From Lampris incognitus (taxonomy: Eukaryota > Chordata > Actinopteri > Lampriformes > Lampridae): 64,000 bases of DNA. The notes under the pieces were generated by a model. That model was given only the letters and a program-made list of their open reading frames with translations, searched no databases and was not told the DNA's origin. The stretch covers positions 67,661,918 through 67,725,917 of the forward strand of contig NC_079216.1 in the NCBI RefSeq assembly GCF_029633865.1, read 5' to 3'. The translations under genes and the position numbers were made by a program. Positions 32,110 through 43,701 of the stretch are shown in pieces (within the stretch, counting starts at the first letter, position 1; every line of letters starts with the position of its first letter).

Positions 32110-33480
32110 GGGGCGCCGGCCAAACCATAACTTATGTAAGCCCTCGAACTTGTGGCGTGCAGGTAACCTGAGGCTGCTGTCTAATTGGTTTCTTCACATT
32201 TTCCAGGGGGCGCAGTCCTGTGCTGCCCAAGACACTCCCACTTTCATTGGCAGCGAATTGGTATTGTTTTAATGGTTATTGATCTAATGTGATTGGACAG
32301 TTCTCGTGGCTGTCATACATGTTCACACACCCCCACCACGCCTCGTCTCGACTGTCAATCATCCACCGTCTACCAGCCCTGATAACATCTAATGTCCTCC
32401 TTAATACCTCTGACTGTGTGGACTTTAAAGCAGCTGTCAGGTGGGCTGCGCCAAGGTACATTGCGCCCCCCCCCCACAATTTGTTTTTAGCATCAGCCGC
32501 CACTACAATGTTTTCAACAACCAAATGACAATAATAACATATATGTGTGTATAAAGTAATGCTTTGGGGCTAGATTTTGGAAGACCAAAATAAAATGGGG
32601 TCAACTAGAACTAAGATCCATGTAGTACAGTGCGGTTGTTCAGAAAATCTTTTTGATAACCACGACATATTAATGGGGGGGGGGGGGAATTTGGAGGCGA
32701 TTTATTCACTGTACAGCCGAAAATGCAAGATTGCTGATCAAATGGAAGGTAACGTTGTTCAAATTACCCGTGAATGGTGCGGTTAGTCAAAATAACGCCA
32801 CCAGAGGGCAATGTTTATCTTTAGGAATTTTACAATTTGTATTGAGCAGATTAAAGAGCAGGCTCAACAACGTTCAAATAAATTAGATGTGGGTTAGTCT
32901 TGGGTAACAACGCACTAAAAGAGTAAGGGTTTGCAGTAACCAATGGCAAATTTTAAAAAACACTACTAGGCATAATCAATAATCAATTTTCATATCAGGA
33001 TGAATAGAAATTATTTTGGAAAACCCTCACATTTTACAACCAAAGCCATAAAACATTCTCAACATATGAAAACTAAAATGACATGTGTTCATGTAAAATA
33101 TTACAGTGTTGAATCATTCAGAGGACATCATTTATGGATTTTGGACATTTGCTGCGTGATAATCAACATCCACAGAATTGAAGCCTCGAATGCCTTTGGT
33201 ATTATTATCATAATAAGGAATCGCCTTTATTACATTACATTACATTACATTACATTACCTCTATCCGAGTAATTGTACTTATCAGGCTACCGTACGATAG
33301 AGGGAGCCTACTACATTTACCTTTAGCATTATATTCATCATTAGCAGTTAGAAAACATCTTTAACGTTCACCTTTATTAGTGCAAGATACCTTAATTTTA
33401 TGGTGTTCAAAGGTAACCTTTTGTAGCAGACGTTGCTATAGGTTTTAATATGGAACTACTGAGATTACCAGTTATCATCA
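32110..33480. other. erc1-wnk1 intergenic sequence
   Basis: No gene seen. Inverted GGGGGCGCA ends at about 32203-32211 and 32462-32470 may bound another small DNA element, and (ATTAC)n lies at 33229-33258. Confidence 0.45.
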
Positions 33481-33539
33481 GGTGACAAGATCACTGGCTG
33501 TATCTTCCGAGGCCTTTAACGTGGGCGGTCCACTCCTGT

Positions 33540-33840
33540 TTGCCAGATCTGGGCCAGAACCAAGCCATAGCAATGCCGCATGTGCCATATTTGCCAAAGG
33601 TGGCCCATATGTGTTTTGTGATATTTGGGCCATATTCACCATTTACCACACGGGCCACTTCAGGGTCATATCCAGACCACATGTTGCCCAGAGCACCGCA
33701 TCTTTGCCAAAAAAGGCCCACATTTGATTTGGCATATTTGGGCCATATTTGCTGTTATACATGTGGGCCACTTCAGGCTCACATCCGTTTTGTCAGGGCC
33801 AGAAGAAGACCATCAGTGCTGCATCATGGGCCCACATCTG
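33540..33840. repeat. Degenerate tandem repeat with CATATTTGGGCCATATT motifs
   Basis: Diverged units of about 90-110 bp with recurring TTTGGGCCATATT, GGGCCACTTCAGG, CACAT and TTTGCCAAA. Also intersected by spurious short frames. Confidence 0.6.
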
Positions 33841-34139
33841 GATGCTGTCTGGGAAGTGGAATCTGGTGTCTCTGCGGTGTCTCTGCAGTGAAATTGTACA
33901 GGAGTAATCCTCGAGTGAAAAAAATTCTCTCAATAAAGATATGAATCCTAGTATCACTTATTCTGTAGAAATAAGTGTCGGTCTTTGCATCAAAACAATG
34001 CCCGTTGTGTTGTTTTAAAGCAGATACTATCTTGACAAAATACAGGGCACGTATTAGGACATTCGAAGGACCAATGGGATTTGGGAAAAAGTAAATCCTG
34101 AAATCCCAAAATGAAAGAACGGTTTGTTGCCAACAATGA

Positions 34140-34292
34140 AATCAAGTGAAATCAGCTTTATGTGTATAGCCCCATATCACAAATGGCAAATTTGCCTCAG
34201 GGGGCTTTACAGCAACACAACATCCTGTCCTTGGACCCTCACATCGGCTAAGGAACAACTCTCTAAAAAAAAACCTTTAACAGGGGTGAACT
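34140..34292 (-). mobile_element. L2-like LINE/SINE 3'-tail fragment
   Basis: Shares TATAGCCC-ATATCACAAAT, TTTGCCTCAGGGGGCTTTAC and CAACACAACATCCTGTCCTT with 51973-53075 and 55857-56215. The CAATTTTATTTGTATAG-type terminus is degenerate. Confidence 0.75.
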
Positions 34293-34479
34293 AGCTTTAC
34301 AGTTCCCCAAAATACCCCGCTTTATTATCAGTGCACACGTTCCTAACTCTCCGAACTCGCCACTGTTTCAAACAAATATAGGCTAAGTGGCGATTATGTA
34401 TCCACACTGAAAAAGACACGTTATCATCACCTGAGCAGCTGAGCGGTCAGAAGTTGAGGGGATAGTCAGTGTACCGGCT

Positions 34480-35400
34480 GTCCGCTTGAAGTGTGCAGCT
34501 ATTTGGCCAGTGAGGGCAGCAGCTTCCTCCACACCCATCACTCGTTATCGTTATTCTAAATATGAATATTACGCTTCATCCCTGGAAGAGTGGGGTTATG
34601 ACGAGGGGATGACGGCGATACGTGAGCGCGCTTGGCAGCGTGAAGGGGGGGAATACACCTGTGTGTGTGATGAGGTCATCCTTCACCGGCGCACGCGCCT
34701 TGCAAGTTTGGGGGAAAAGCGTCGTTCTTCGGAACTAGAACGCCGATACAGAACCGCTGCTTTACCGGTCTGCGATAACCTTGATACGATGCGGCTCGAC
34801 GGACATGCTCAAGTTGTGACCTTCCATTCACATTTCCTTTTTATGACACGGGATCTACTCGGCGGCGACGGCCTCGACGCGGAGACCCGTCAGTTATCGT
34901 CCTGAGGGGTGACGATATTGAGGTAAGTCCCAGTCCGCCACCCGGCGCCTCTTGCGCCACCCTCGGCTAGCGAGCCCGGCGGTGTTGTTAGCCGTAACCA
35001 GCGAGCCAACGATGCTAACCTAGCTAGGCCTGCGCTTACCTTCTTCTTTCTTTTTTCTTCTTCTCGCAAACTAACGTTAACTTGCGAACGTTTAGTTAAT
35101 TGATGGGCTAAGGTTTCGTTAGTTTATCGCCAGCCTACGCCACCCGTAGCGCCTCACAACCTCGTCAGTCCGGCAGATACGAACGGAAGAAATGGGGGAC
35201 GGCCAGGAGGCGGGTCTGGCTTTCTAGGCCATCTTGACGAAGACCCGCCTAGCGTTAGCCAGAGCAGCTAGCCTTCGTTAGCGGCTGCGCTCCTCCGGTC
35301 GAAGCGCGGCAGCGCTCGCTCCAACCGTTATACCGAGCGGACTGGCCGCGGTGGACTGGGCGCCATGGTTTGAGATCGCACAGGCGTGAAAAATGGATTT
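34480..35400 (+). promoter_or_regulatory. wnk1: Probable wnk1 promoter and 5' UTR exon (CpG-rich)
   Basis: GC/CpG-rich interval. A near-perfect donor ATTGAG|GTAAGT falls at 34922/34923 and a plausible acceptor (TTTACTTTTGCAG) at 36921-36923, which would join a non-coding leader exon to the wnk1 coding exon. The leader contains a 98-codon upstream frame (ATG 34609, stop ending 34905). Assignment rests on position, orientation and splice signals only. Confidence 0.5.
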
Positions 35401-35943
35401 CGAACGGTAAAGTTGACAACGACGGTATTGATGTAACCGAGGCGGTGTAATGTTGTCGATTAAAGAACAAAACGAAAAAATAAACAAAACGCTAATGACG
35501 AATGGAACAAGACAACCGTGACACGTTATCCAGCGGTAGCTTGCGTCAACGGCAGAGGGTGGTTCGCGGATTAGCCAATATTGGCTAGCTTGCTAGCTAG
35601 TTTACTAGCCAGTTCAGATCACCAGTAAGCTAACAAAGAACTGTCGCTGCTCGCTGCTTTGTATCACTGGATGTTGCCGTTTCGAATGGCTGTACTGTCT
35701 TCTATGGAGATTTAAAAGATGCGTTTGGTAGGTAAATATTCTCAGTGAACAATGGATTTGTCTACTGAATTTGTCAATTCATTCGGCTTTCTTTGTTACG
35801 CCGCGGCTTAATCGTAGCTGTTGAACTTTGAAGTTGTGGTTGCGAATGCTGTTAATGGCTACTTCAGTCATACGGGCAAGGTATTGATGACGTATCGGCA
35901 ACTACATGGTACTTGAAGGTCTGCATGTTTCCGACACCATCAA
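35401..35943. other. Presumed wnk1 5' intron, no gene seen
   Basis: No coding exon or repeat recognised, apart from CTAGC-rich patches at about 35580-35610. Confidence 0.45.
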
Positions 35944-36098
35944 CCAAGTTGAATCAGCTCATCAGGATAGAGCGTTTATTGACAGATACGTTTCATTTCA
36001 CGTGTCAATAAACGTTGTATCCAGATAAACTGATTCGACCTTAATTTGATTTTCTTACCTGGATTATTGAGCATGCATCAAGACATTCCGACACCATG
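35944..36098. mobile_element. Short hairpin member of the 18212 foldback family
   Basis: GTTGAATCAGCTCATCAGGA, GCGTTTATTGACAGATACG faces CGTGTCAATAAACGTTGTAT, CCAGATAAACTGATTCGAC across a loop of a few bases. The same asymmetric right extension (TTGATTTTCTTACCTGGATT...ATCAAGACA) is present. A third, single-terminus copy lies at about 62387-62470. Confidence 0.8.
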
Positions 36099-36099
36099 T

Positions 36100-36923
36100 T
36101 TTGTTTTGTTTTGTTTTGTTTTTTTGCAACGTAAACCTCACAGTCGCACTTAGCCTCGTACTGCTGCACAGCTGCACGACCAGTCTGACAGTTCCACGCG
36201 TTTCCCACCATTGCCTTTGCAATTAGAATACGAAGTAGCCGTTGCTAGCCTTGACATGGCACAAATCGTAACAAGCGGCAGTAGTTTTAATTTCTGGACA
36301 ACATTGGGATGGAGACCCAGAGAGTCGTGAGATAGAGGTTTCTGCATGAGCCCAGTCCGGTCTTTAAGTTTTTGCACGTTATGATTCATAAATTAATACA
36401 TTAGTTATTTGGCAAATGAATTGGCTCTGCTGATATAATTTAACAAATATGTAAAATCCCTAAACTGCGATGTGATATTGCTGATACTGAGATCATCATG
36501 ACCCGGAAGGGATGTTTTCATATCCTTCAAGTGCTAGGCGGTTCTGGCTTGTAAATTAGTGCAGGATAAATGAAACAGAAAGGCGGGGAAGATCACTGAA
36601 CTAATCATTTTAATAAATTGGCTTACCTTCAACAAGTTTTCCGTGCAAAGAAAATGTATCAACATTCCTGTTTACTGTAAGTTCTATTTGCCAGAACTGA
36701 CCTTTTTACTTATGAATCATGATGATATTTGACATAATGTTGGTTTCACTTGGAAACATGCTAGACACTGCTATACCCAGTAAACTTTGATTTGGCTATT
36801 TGTTTTGTTGTGTGTATAGCCTAAACATCTCTGTAACCTCCCCTATAACTTTGCTGTTTAAATAATGTGAACCTTTTTGTTTCTGTTACTTTCTGTATTT
36901 ATCGCCCGTGTTTACTTTTGCAG
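36100..36923 (+). other. wnk1: Presumed wnk1 5' intron, second part
   Basis: Starts with (TTTTG)n at about 36102-36125. A polypyrimidine-rich stretch precedes TTTGCAG at 36917-36923, the candidate acceptor. Confidence 0.45.
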
Positions 36924-37392
36924 TGATACGGGACTGGAACCTGTATTGAGTGTGTGGCCAGCCTGCTTTTTCATACACCGTGAAGTTTGGTGCCTGGAGT
37001 AGACTGTGCTTTTTTGTCTCCCCCCAGTGATTCCTTATGCTTGATAGAAGCTGTGCCCTGTGTTCTGCAGGATGGATGGTGTGGATTTAAAGAGACTTGT
37101 GTGTCAGCATCAACCCTCTCTGTCCTGCAGCAGTGTTTTTTTCTTTTCCATTTACAAAAGAACACCCCCCATCCAAAACCTAGACTGCCTACATTCTATA
37201 CGTAGTGACTTTCTTTGAGCGAAAAGGGGAAAAAAAGACAAGGAAGCAGAAAGAGCTACAACACTTTCCTTCTTTTTTTTTTAAAGTACAGATCAATACT
37301 TTTTAGCTGCGCCTGAATAGAGGATGTAGAAGTAGCCTCATTTTAACTTTTCGCTTGAATTGTATCTGCTCACTCTTTATATGGGTGGTGGG
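36924..37392 (+). other. wnk1: wnk1 5' UTR portion of the first coding exon
   Basis: Between the candidate acceptor at 36921-36923 and the start codon. A second acceptor-like CTCCCCCCAG lies at 37018-37027. It contains upstream ATGs (for example 37038) that could dampen translation. Confidence 0.5.
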
Positions 37393-38184
37393 ATGTCGGA
37401 AAAGCCCAACGACAAGATGGTGAAGTTCCTGGCTCCCCCTCAGAAGAGTGGAAACGGCACTGGGTCTGGTTCAGACACCTTGGTTGGTGAGCGGCTGCCT
37501 TCAGAGGTGAGACGACGGCACCACACCATGGAGCGGGACCGGTGTAACCCTGAACACCGTTTCTTACGCCGCAGTGTCATCAGTGACTCTAATGCTACAG
37601 CGTTGGACCTCCCATTACCCAGCAAGAATCCTGTCCCTGCACCCCAACCTGTTCACTTGCATGAAGTTGTCCCCCAGAAACCCCAATGTGCCGCTGCTAA
37701 AATTCCACAAGTCAAATCAGGTGTGAGTGTGACCAAGGTGTCTACAAACAATGAAGGAGGAGGAAAAGATGGAGAAGTGGCAAAAGTGTTCATGGTGCCT
37801 GTGGAACAAAAGGCTGCCATTGTACGAGACCTCTGTGACGGAGAAATGGTACTGGCGGCTTGCTCGGCACCCAGCCTCGCTACAGAATCACCAGGTCAAA
37901 TTGAACCCGAGAGCAGCACTGAGGTGAAGGTGCATCATGACAGTGAGGAAGGAGATGGGGAGGAGGATAAGGACTCTGCCAAGGCACGAGCCGAGGCTGA
38001 GCAACGAGAGGCAGAGAAAAAAGTGCAAGAAGACATTGAAGAGGCAGAGACCAAAGCAGTGGGAACATCACCGGATGGCCGGTTCCTGAAGTTTGACATT
38101 GAAATTGGACGTGGTTCCTTCAAGACTGTCTACAAGGGCCTGGACACTGAGACGACTGTGGAGGTGGCCTGGTGTGAGCTACAG
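37393..38184 (+). CDS. wnk1: WNK lysine-deficient protein kinase 1, first coding exon (264 aa, gene continues)
   Basis: Chloride- and osmosensing Ser/Thr kinase that phosphorylates SPAK/OSR1 and so controls NKCC/NCC/KCC cotransporters. The N-terminus is disordered. It keeps [10 protein letters not shown] (Thr45), matching the Akt/SGK site of human WNK1 (Thr60), and the block [17 protein letters not shown]. An acidic Glu/Lys/Ala segment (about 190-220) leads into the kinase start [20 protein letters not shown]. Lys244 lies in the glycine loop and Cys261 (VAWC) replaces the usual catalytic lysine, the WNK hallmark. The exon ends CTACAG|GTAGGA in phase 0, the mammalian exon 1 boundary. I prefer the ATG at 37393 (MSEKPND, like human MSGGAAEK; G at -3); an in-frame ATG at 37381 is possible. 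The rest of the gene lies beyond the window. Confidence 0.95.
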
Positions 38185-40672
38185 GTAGGAAATTGGAATG
38201 AGTGTTTTTAGATTTTGTTTCCCTTACCCATTCTTTTTCAATCTGTTCCTTTTTAACTTAGGTATAAATATGCATTGATTTCGAGAAGTGGGAAGCTCTT
38301 TTACGTCTAACTTTCTTTTTGTCATCATTGGTTATTTTGTCACCATTGGTTATATTTTGTCTTGAAATATTTTCTAATTATATGCTGCTGTCTAGGCTAT
38401 TTACCTTTTGATTATACTAGACTTTGTGCCTATGGATTACAGCCAAAGTGATTTCCTCCCTTATTGTTACCTGAGCTACTGCCTCTTGTCATTTCCGCTT
38501 TGAGAGACATGGTCAGAATTTCCCTTTCCATTGTCTCATTTTGCTCTTTTCAAAGAGGTCCCATTTCCACATTTTTCATTTTTGTCTTATATTATGGTTT
38601 TACCATTTGGGTTTTTTCAACGTCGTCCTGTTTCCTTGGGAAAGCAGTATGGCCCTTTCATCTTTCAGGCCTTGGCTCATTACCAGGAGTTATAAGGGGT
38701 TATAAAACACCAGTTTGAATGGTTTAATGACGATCTAACACTTGTGACAATCAGGAAATCACCTTAGACCAGTTTCATAAACATAGTAGAGTCATTGAGT
38801 CTTTCTAGCATTGTTGTTGGGGGAGGGGGGGTAAAACTGTTCTTATGAATTTGAATTTCCCATACTCTAAATGTGTTGATTCAGCTCTTAAAAAGACAAA
38901 TTAAACTAGGCTCATTGCTTAGTTGCATGTAAATTTTACCATTGCAAAGTGGTTGGTAGGACAGTGTCTGGTTAACTTGCTAGATATTTGTTTGCAATTA
39001 TTGTTTTCTGATTTCAGCTGAGATTTCTAAAGAAATCTGTGGACAAGGTTTAATGGAGTTTATGACAATCTTAATATTTCTGAATTCATTATTGAACTGA
39101 TCACCATAAATAAAGTTTGATTGACTGAATATAAGTCAGTTGTTCAGGCCTCTTACACGGGTCAGAAAATATTTATTATTTGCCCAACATATTGCTTTGG
39201 ATCTGTTTTGACTAGTATCTGGTGATTCTGTAAGGTTGTGGGAGTTGCATCTCCTTTTGCTGTCTGTCCCGTAAAAATTATAGCATTGCTCAACAGCAAG
39301 GCTCGATCTCATCCACCACATGCATGTTTGCGTTTATAGTCACGCTTTCAGCCTGTGGTGAGTGATGGAGGAAGCACACAGCAGTGACTACAGTTACACA
39401 TGCGCACACTTTCTCACAGCAATGTGGAGATAAGACAAGTGCCCCTCCCCCTCACATTGAGAGACTCTAGCACATGCTCAGTGCTTGCTAGCTCTGGATG
39501 CTTGTGTGAATGCAAAATGGGTCAGATTCCTAATGGAGGAATTTCTAATCTCCTGTGTGAAGTGAAGTGCAGCAGACTGGCCTGCCAAAGCTTGTTCCTC
39601 TCAACTTTATCTATCCACTCATCCACTTTCCCCTTCTCTCCTCCACATTTTTCTGTGTTCTCTTCCTCTTTATTTTTTCTGTCATTTCCTCCCTTTTTTG
39701 CTTTTGTCCTCTTCAAGATTGCAACCGTTCTAGTTTCTGTCCTACCTCCATTTGCTCTTCATTACAGCTGCTTTTTTTCAACTTCTCAGCATGAGCGAAT
39801 GTGCATGTTAATTGTACCATGTAGCCAGTTATTGTCATCTACACTGCTCACATCTCTCACAATCTCTTCTCTTACTATTTTGACCCCTCTTTATAATTAA
39901 AAAAAAATATATAGAATTATTAGATGATGACATTATGACATTGATAACAGACCAGTAATATGTGTATTAGGATAAATGTGTAAACTAACTTTTTTTTTGG
40001 TGGCCGTTGGCTCCACACCAGTTAAAGCATTTTCACAACTATGTCAGTAGTAGACTAGACTTTTCAGCTACATGTAGATATATTGTTGAGTGAGAGGAAA
40101 CATTTCCCTTTGTCTTATTGAGAGACAACACTTTTCCCTTGGTATATTGATGAGTATTTTGTAGGGCTGCGCGATATATTGTTTAAGCGCCGTCATCACG
40201 ATGTGTGCATGCGCAACAGTTACATCGCCAGACGTGCGATGTGAAGTAAGGCAAATTAACTCACCTCATCGTACAACTTTTTGCTGCTTGATACAAAAGG
40301 AAAACTTACATGGTTCTCATTTTCCATGACTAATCTACCAGAGAAGTCTGTCAGATATTACATAAATTACTCTGATTTTGCTCGGTTCGGACAAATGACA
40401 CATCTTTGTGTTTGTCTGCTTCTTGGCTAATGATGCGCAGATCGCAGTTATAGCCCCGGTTAATCCAAGGATTCGGGTGGGCCTAGTCATAAAAATTTAA
40501 ATTGAGTAATAATGGATGTGTTGCAGTGGGTTAAATAATACATCATTAATGAGGAAAATGTTAATTGCATTCTCTAAAATGTGGATATATTTTAAGCTTT
40601 GTTTTCATCAGGCACGAATTAGCAGTCTAGACTCATTGCACCAATTGCGGCATCCTTTTGTCTTAAGCAGCA

Positions 40673-40870
40673 ATGGAGGCAAAAAAGATGGGAGAGAAAA
40701 TTAAAAAAGGAGACTTAAAAACAAAAAGGAAGGGCAGAAAAGTTCTGTGTGGGAGTGATAGTGAAATACTTAACCGTAGCAAGTCAAGTGCAGGGTATGG
40801 CATATGCAACAGCTGCGAAGCGCTGTATGTATATGATAGCCACAAAACTGGTTCCTCAAACATGGTGTAA
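40673..40870 (+). pseudogene. hAT transposase N-terminal BED-finger fragment
   Basis: 65-codon frame MEAKKMGEKIKKG... with basic stretches, then C-N-S-C and DSHKTGSSN, typical of BED fingers, before a stop that removes the His pair. A relic within hAT 40162-41752. Confidence 0.55.
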
Positions 40871-41128
40871 TATTTTACCATATCATCGCACTTACATATA
40901 TCCCACTGAGAAATAATGGTAATATATGATCGGTTGTGGGTCTCTAAATCAGAGAAAATAATTTGTTTGGGTGCGTGGCGGGTGGGCAATTTATGTGTAC
41001 ATGCGGATTTGGATGACGTTAGCACTGGGTCCGCGCATCACTATTCTCGGCCTTCACTCCGAGTCATCTGTCTGACTCCATCTCATTCTCTTTCCATACA
41101 AATGGGAAAAAAAGGCACTGCTCACTTG

Positions 41129-41556
41129 TTTTTTTGGGATCCCCGCCCCCGTTTCTCCCCAATTGTATCCGGCCAATTACCCCACTCTTCCGAGCTGTCC
41201 CGGTCGCTGCTCCACCCCCTTTGCAGATCCGGGGAGGGCTGCAGACTACCACATGCCTCCTACGATACGTGTGGAGTCGCCAGCCCCTTTTCACCTGACA
41301 GTGAGTAGTTTCGCCAGGGGGATGTAGCGTGTGGGAGGATCACGCCCAGATTCCCCCCAGTTCCCCCTCCCCCCTGAACAAGCGCCCCGACTGACCAAGA
41401 GGAGGCAGCGATCAGGACACATACCTACATCCAGCTTCCCACCTGCATTGTGTCTGTAGGGATGCCCAACCAAGCCAGAGGTAACACGGGGATTCGAACT
41501 GGCAATCCCCGTGTTGGTAGGCAACAGAATAGACTGCTACGCTACCCGGACACCCC
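41129..41556 (-). mobile_element. tRNA-derived SINE, family A copy 4
   Basis: Full-length minus-orientation copy with a 15-20 bp internal deletion near the ACAATTGGCCGTGTC motif. It is nested inside the hAT element 40162-41752. Confidence 0.88.
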
Positions 41557-42738
41557 ACCACTGCTTACTTTTCACAATTTCCCAACAACTCCCCTACAAA
41601 ATTATCCCAATCATTCTAGAATGATTAATTCTTTTCCCCCAATAGAGCTATTCAACTCATCTGGTGAAAATTCCTTTATATTTTCACAACACAATATATA
41701 TCGCAGAGAAAAAGATCGCAGTGTGAGGTTTTTCCAATATCGTGCAGTCCTAGTATTTCATAGGACAGAAACAAGATTATTCTTGTGGTTTCATTTGACC
41801 TTGTGAGGAACAGTAAGAAGAGACGATGGAGCCTCAAAGCTACAATATATACCCCCCTTTTTAACCTGTGAAAATTAGTGCTCCTGATTTGGGAATATTC
41901 AAATGTCTCTGTTTGTTTTAATCATTCAAACGTTGAACAGCAGTTAATGAGAAAAAAAAACATCTGGATGAAACCCATTTAGCATCATGACTTTTGAACT
42001 GTGCTACTCACAACTGCCTCTTTACCCCTCTTCCTATAGCTACTTGGTTTCTCTTGTGCTCGCATTCCTTAAAATGTGTAACTTGATTCTTTCATTCCCT
42101 TCTTTCCCTTCCTTGTTGGGTAATACACGCTAGCAGGCAGGAATGTGCCTCGATCCGTCTTTTCACCTGTCAACTCAAGTGTTTCATTGCTTGTGTTCAA
42201 ATACTTTTTAAAAAGCTGAAATTCCCTCTCACATGTTTGTTAGTATGATCATGGGACAGCTTTATCCCCAGAGTAATTTTGTTCTGAAGCACTAACTGTG
42301 TTCTGGTCTGAGAAGTCGGCCTCTTCCCCACTACATGATAGTTTCATAGCTAGTAGAACCTGCAGATTATTACTGCTGTCTTCTAGAGCTAATGGCATTA
42401 AAGAAAAAAATATGGTCATTGTTTTGGCCTATAATTGCATTAAATTTATTATTGCTTGCTCGTCAGTCTTACTTCTGTGGTTGAAGACTGGAGCAATGGA
42501 GTCATCCTTATTGCCGTTTTCACAAACATTTCCCTTATGAATTCTTGAACGTAAACTATCAGAACCTTCATGATTAGCATTCACTCAGATGACTGACCAG
42601 ATAATTGATGTTTGCACTGCTTAATTGTAGAAAGCTCTTAACACGTCTAAGCTCCTCACAATGTGAGAGAAATGCTTGATAGTCTGAATTATGAATTTAA
42701 CACGTGAATGCTGTTCCTGAACCTAAATTATTTGTCAT

Positions 42739-43701
42739 CAGGGCTCAACATTAATGTTTGTCTGGGACAAGCAAAGTTTGTCATTGGAAAATACCTTTTT
42801 GTAGTTGTCCGATCGGACAAGTGTAAAAAAATAAAAATCAGCAAATCAACTGAAGTTGTCTTTGAGATGGGAACACATTTGGTTTATGTAATAAAAACAA
42901 AATCACCAAATTTGCAAATACATGAGTTTTACCCAACACATATAAAAATAGGAGTAAACTTGTCCAGCAATGAGTCGCCTATCAACTTGTTGAAACTTTC
43001 AGTTTTGTTGAATGTTTATCAATCTTTACAAAAAATAAATAAATAATGAATTTGAGACGTAACATTTAGTCACAGTTTTATAAGACATCCGCTGCTGTCT
43101 GGTTAAAATACTGGACCGTGCATGACGTCTGTGCTGTCAGCAGTGCTGTAACTCCTATGTAGGAGTTTATGACAGTCACATTTGGTGGAGAAAGTTAACA
43201 ACCAGAGAGCTACACATTACTCTTCTGAAATTGTGTAATTCTATGGCGCTGTAAAATGAGCTGTTGTGGTATATATTTTCTTTTTCACTGAAAATGAAAA
43301 TGTTAATTTTCACACTTCACTGACTGGGAATTAGTTGATGGGCCGTCCACTAATTGCATTGGTAGTAGAGACACTGAAAAATAACTGACACAACAGTGGC
43401 TGAGAGAGTTTGTAAAAGCTGGTTTGACGTCTTCCTGTGGCTCCCAATATGAAGAAAAAGAAGGACTCGCATTTTGTTCCCTCTGTTGCGAGTTTTCCAG
43501 CAAGGCAGACCATGTTGTTTGCTATTTTAATTTGTATGCTGTTGTATACAGTAATCGGTGAATTTAAGAGAAATTGTAAATAGTTTTGTAATAGGACGAT
43601 AGGAAAATATTTTCCTTTTTGAACAAGTAAGTTTAGTGATCAGACGACTTTGGACAACTTGTCCAAAGGACAAAAGGCCCAAACGTTAATATCAAGCCTT
43701 A
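42739..43701. mobile_element. Possible hAT-like element with CAGGGCTCAACATTAA terminus
   Basis: Left CAGGGCTCAACATTAATGTT with GGACAAG; right CTTGTCCAAAGGACAAAAGG then AACGTTAATATCAAGCCTTA, roughly inverted. No convincing 8-bp duplication. The interior has no recognisable protein. Confidence 0.45.

Larger units (their letters stand above)
40162..41752 (+). mobile_element. hAT element with TAGGGCTGCGCGATAT termini and BED-finger relic
   Basis: Begins TAGGGCTGCGCGATATATTG. The right end reads CCAATATCGTGCAGTCCTA, an inverted match. Flanking 8-mers GTATTTTG (40154-40161) and GTATTTCA (41753-41760) agree at 6 of 8 positions, consistent with an aged duplication. The interior frame 40673-40870 carries CNSCEALYVYDSHKTGSSN, a C-x2-C BED zinc-finger remnant that stops early. 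A SINE (41129-41556) is nested. No transposase catalytic region remains. Confidence 0.82.

Noticed and set aside
34486-34905. 139-codon frame as a new gene
   Set aside because: The first codon is TTG; the ATG-initiated part is only 98 codons, lies in a CpG-rich leader and has no recognised domain.
37360-37380. Upstream extension of the wnk1 frame
   Set aside because: It begins with TTG, not ATG, and the extra residues do not resemble WNK1 N-termini.
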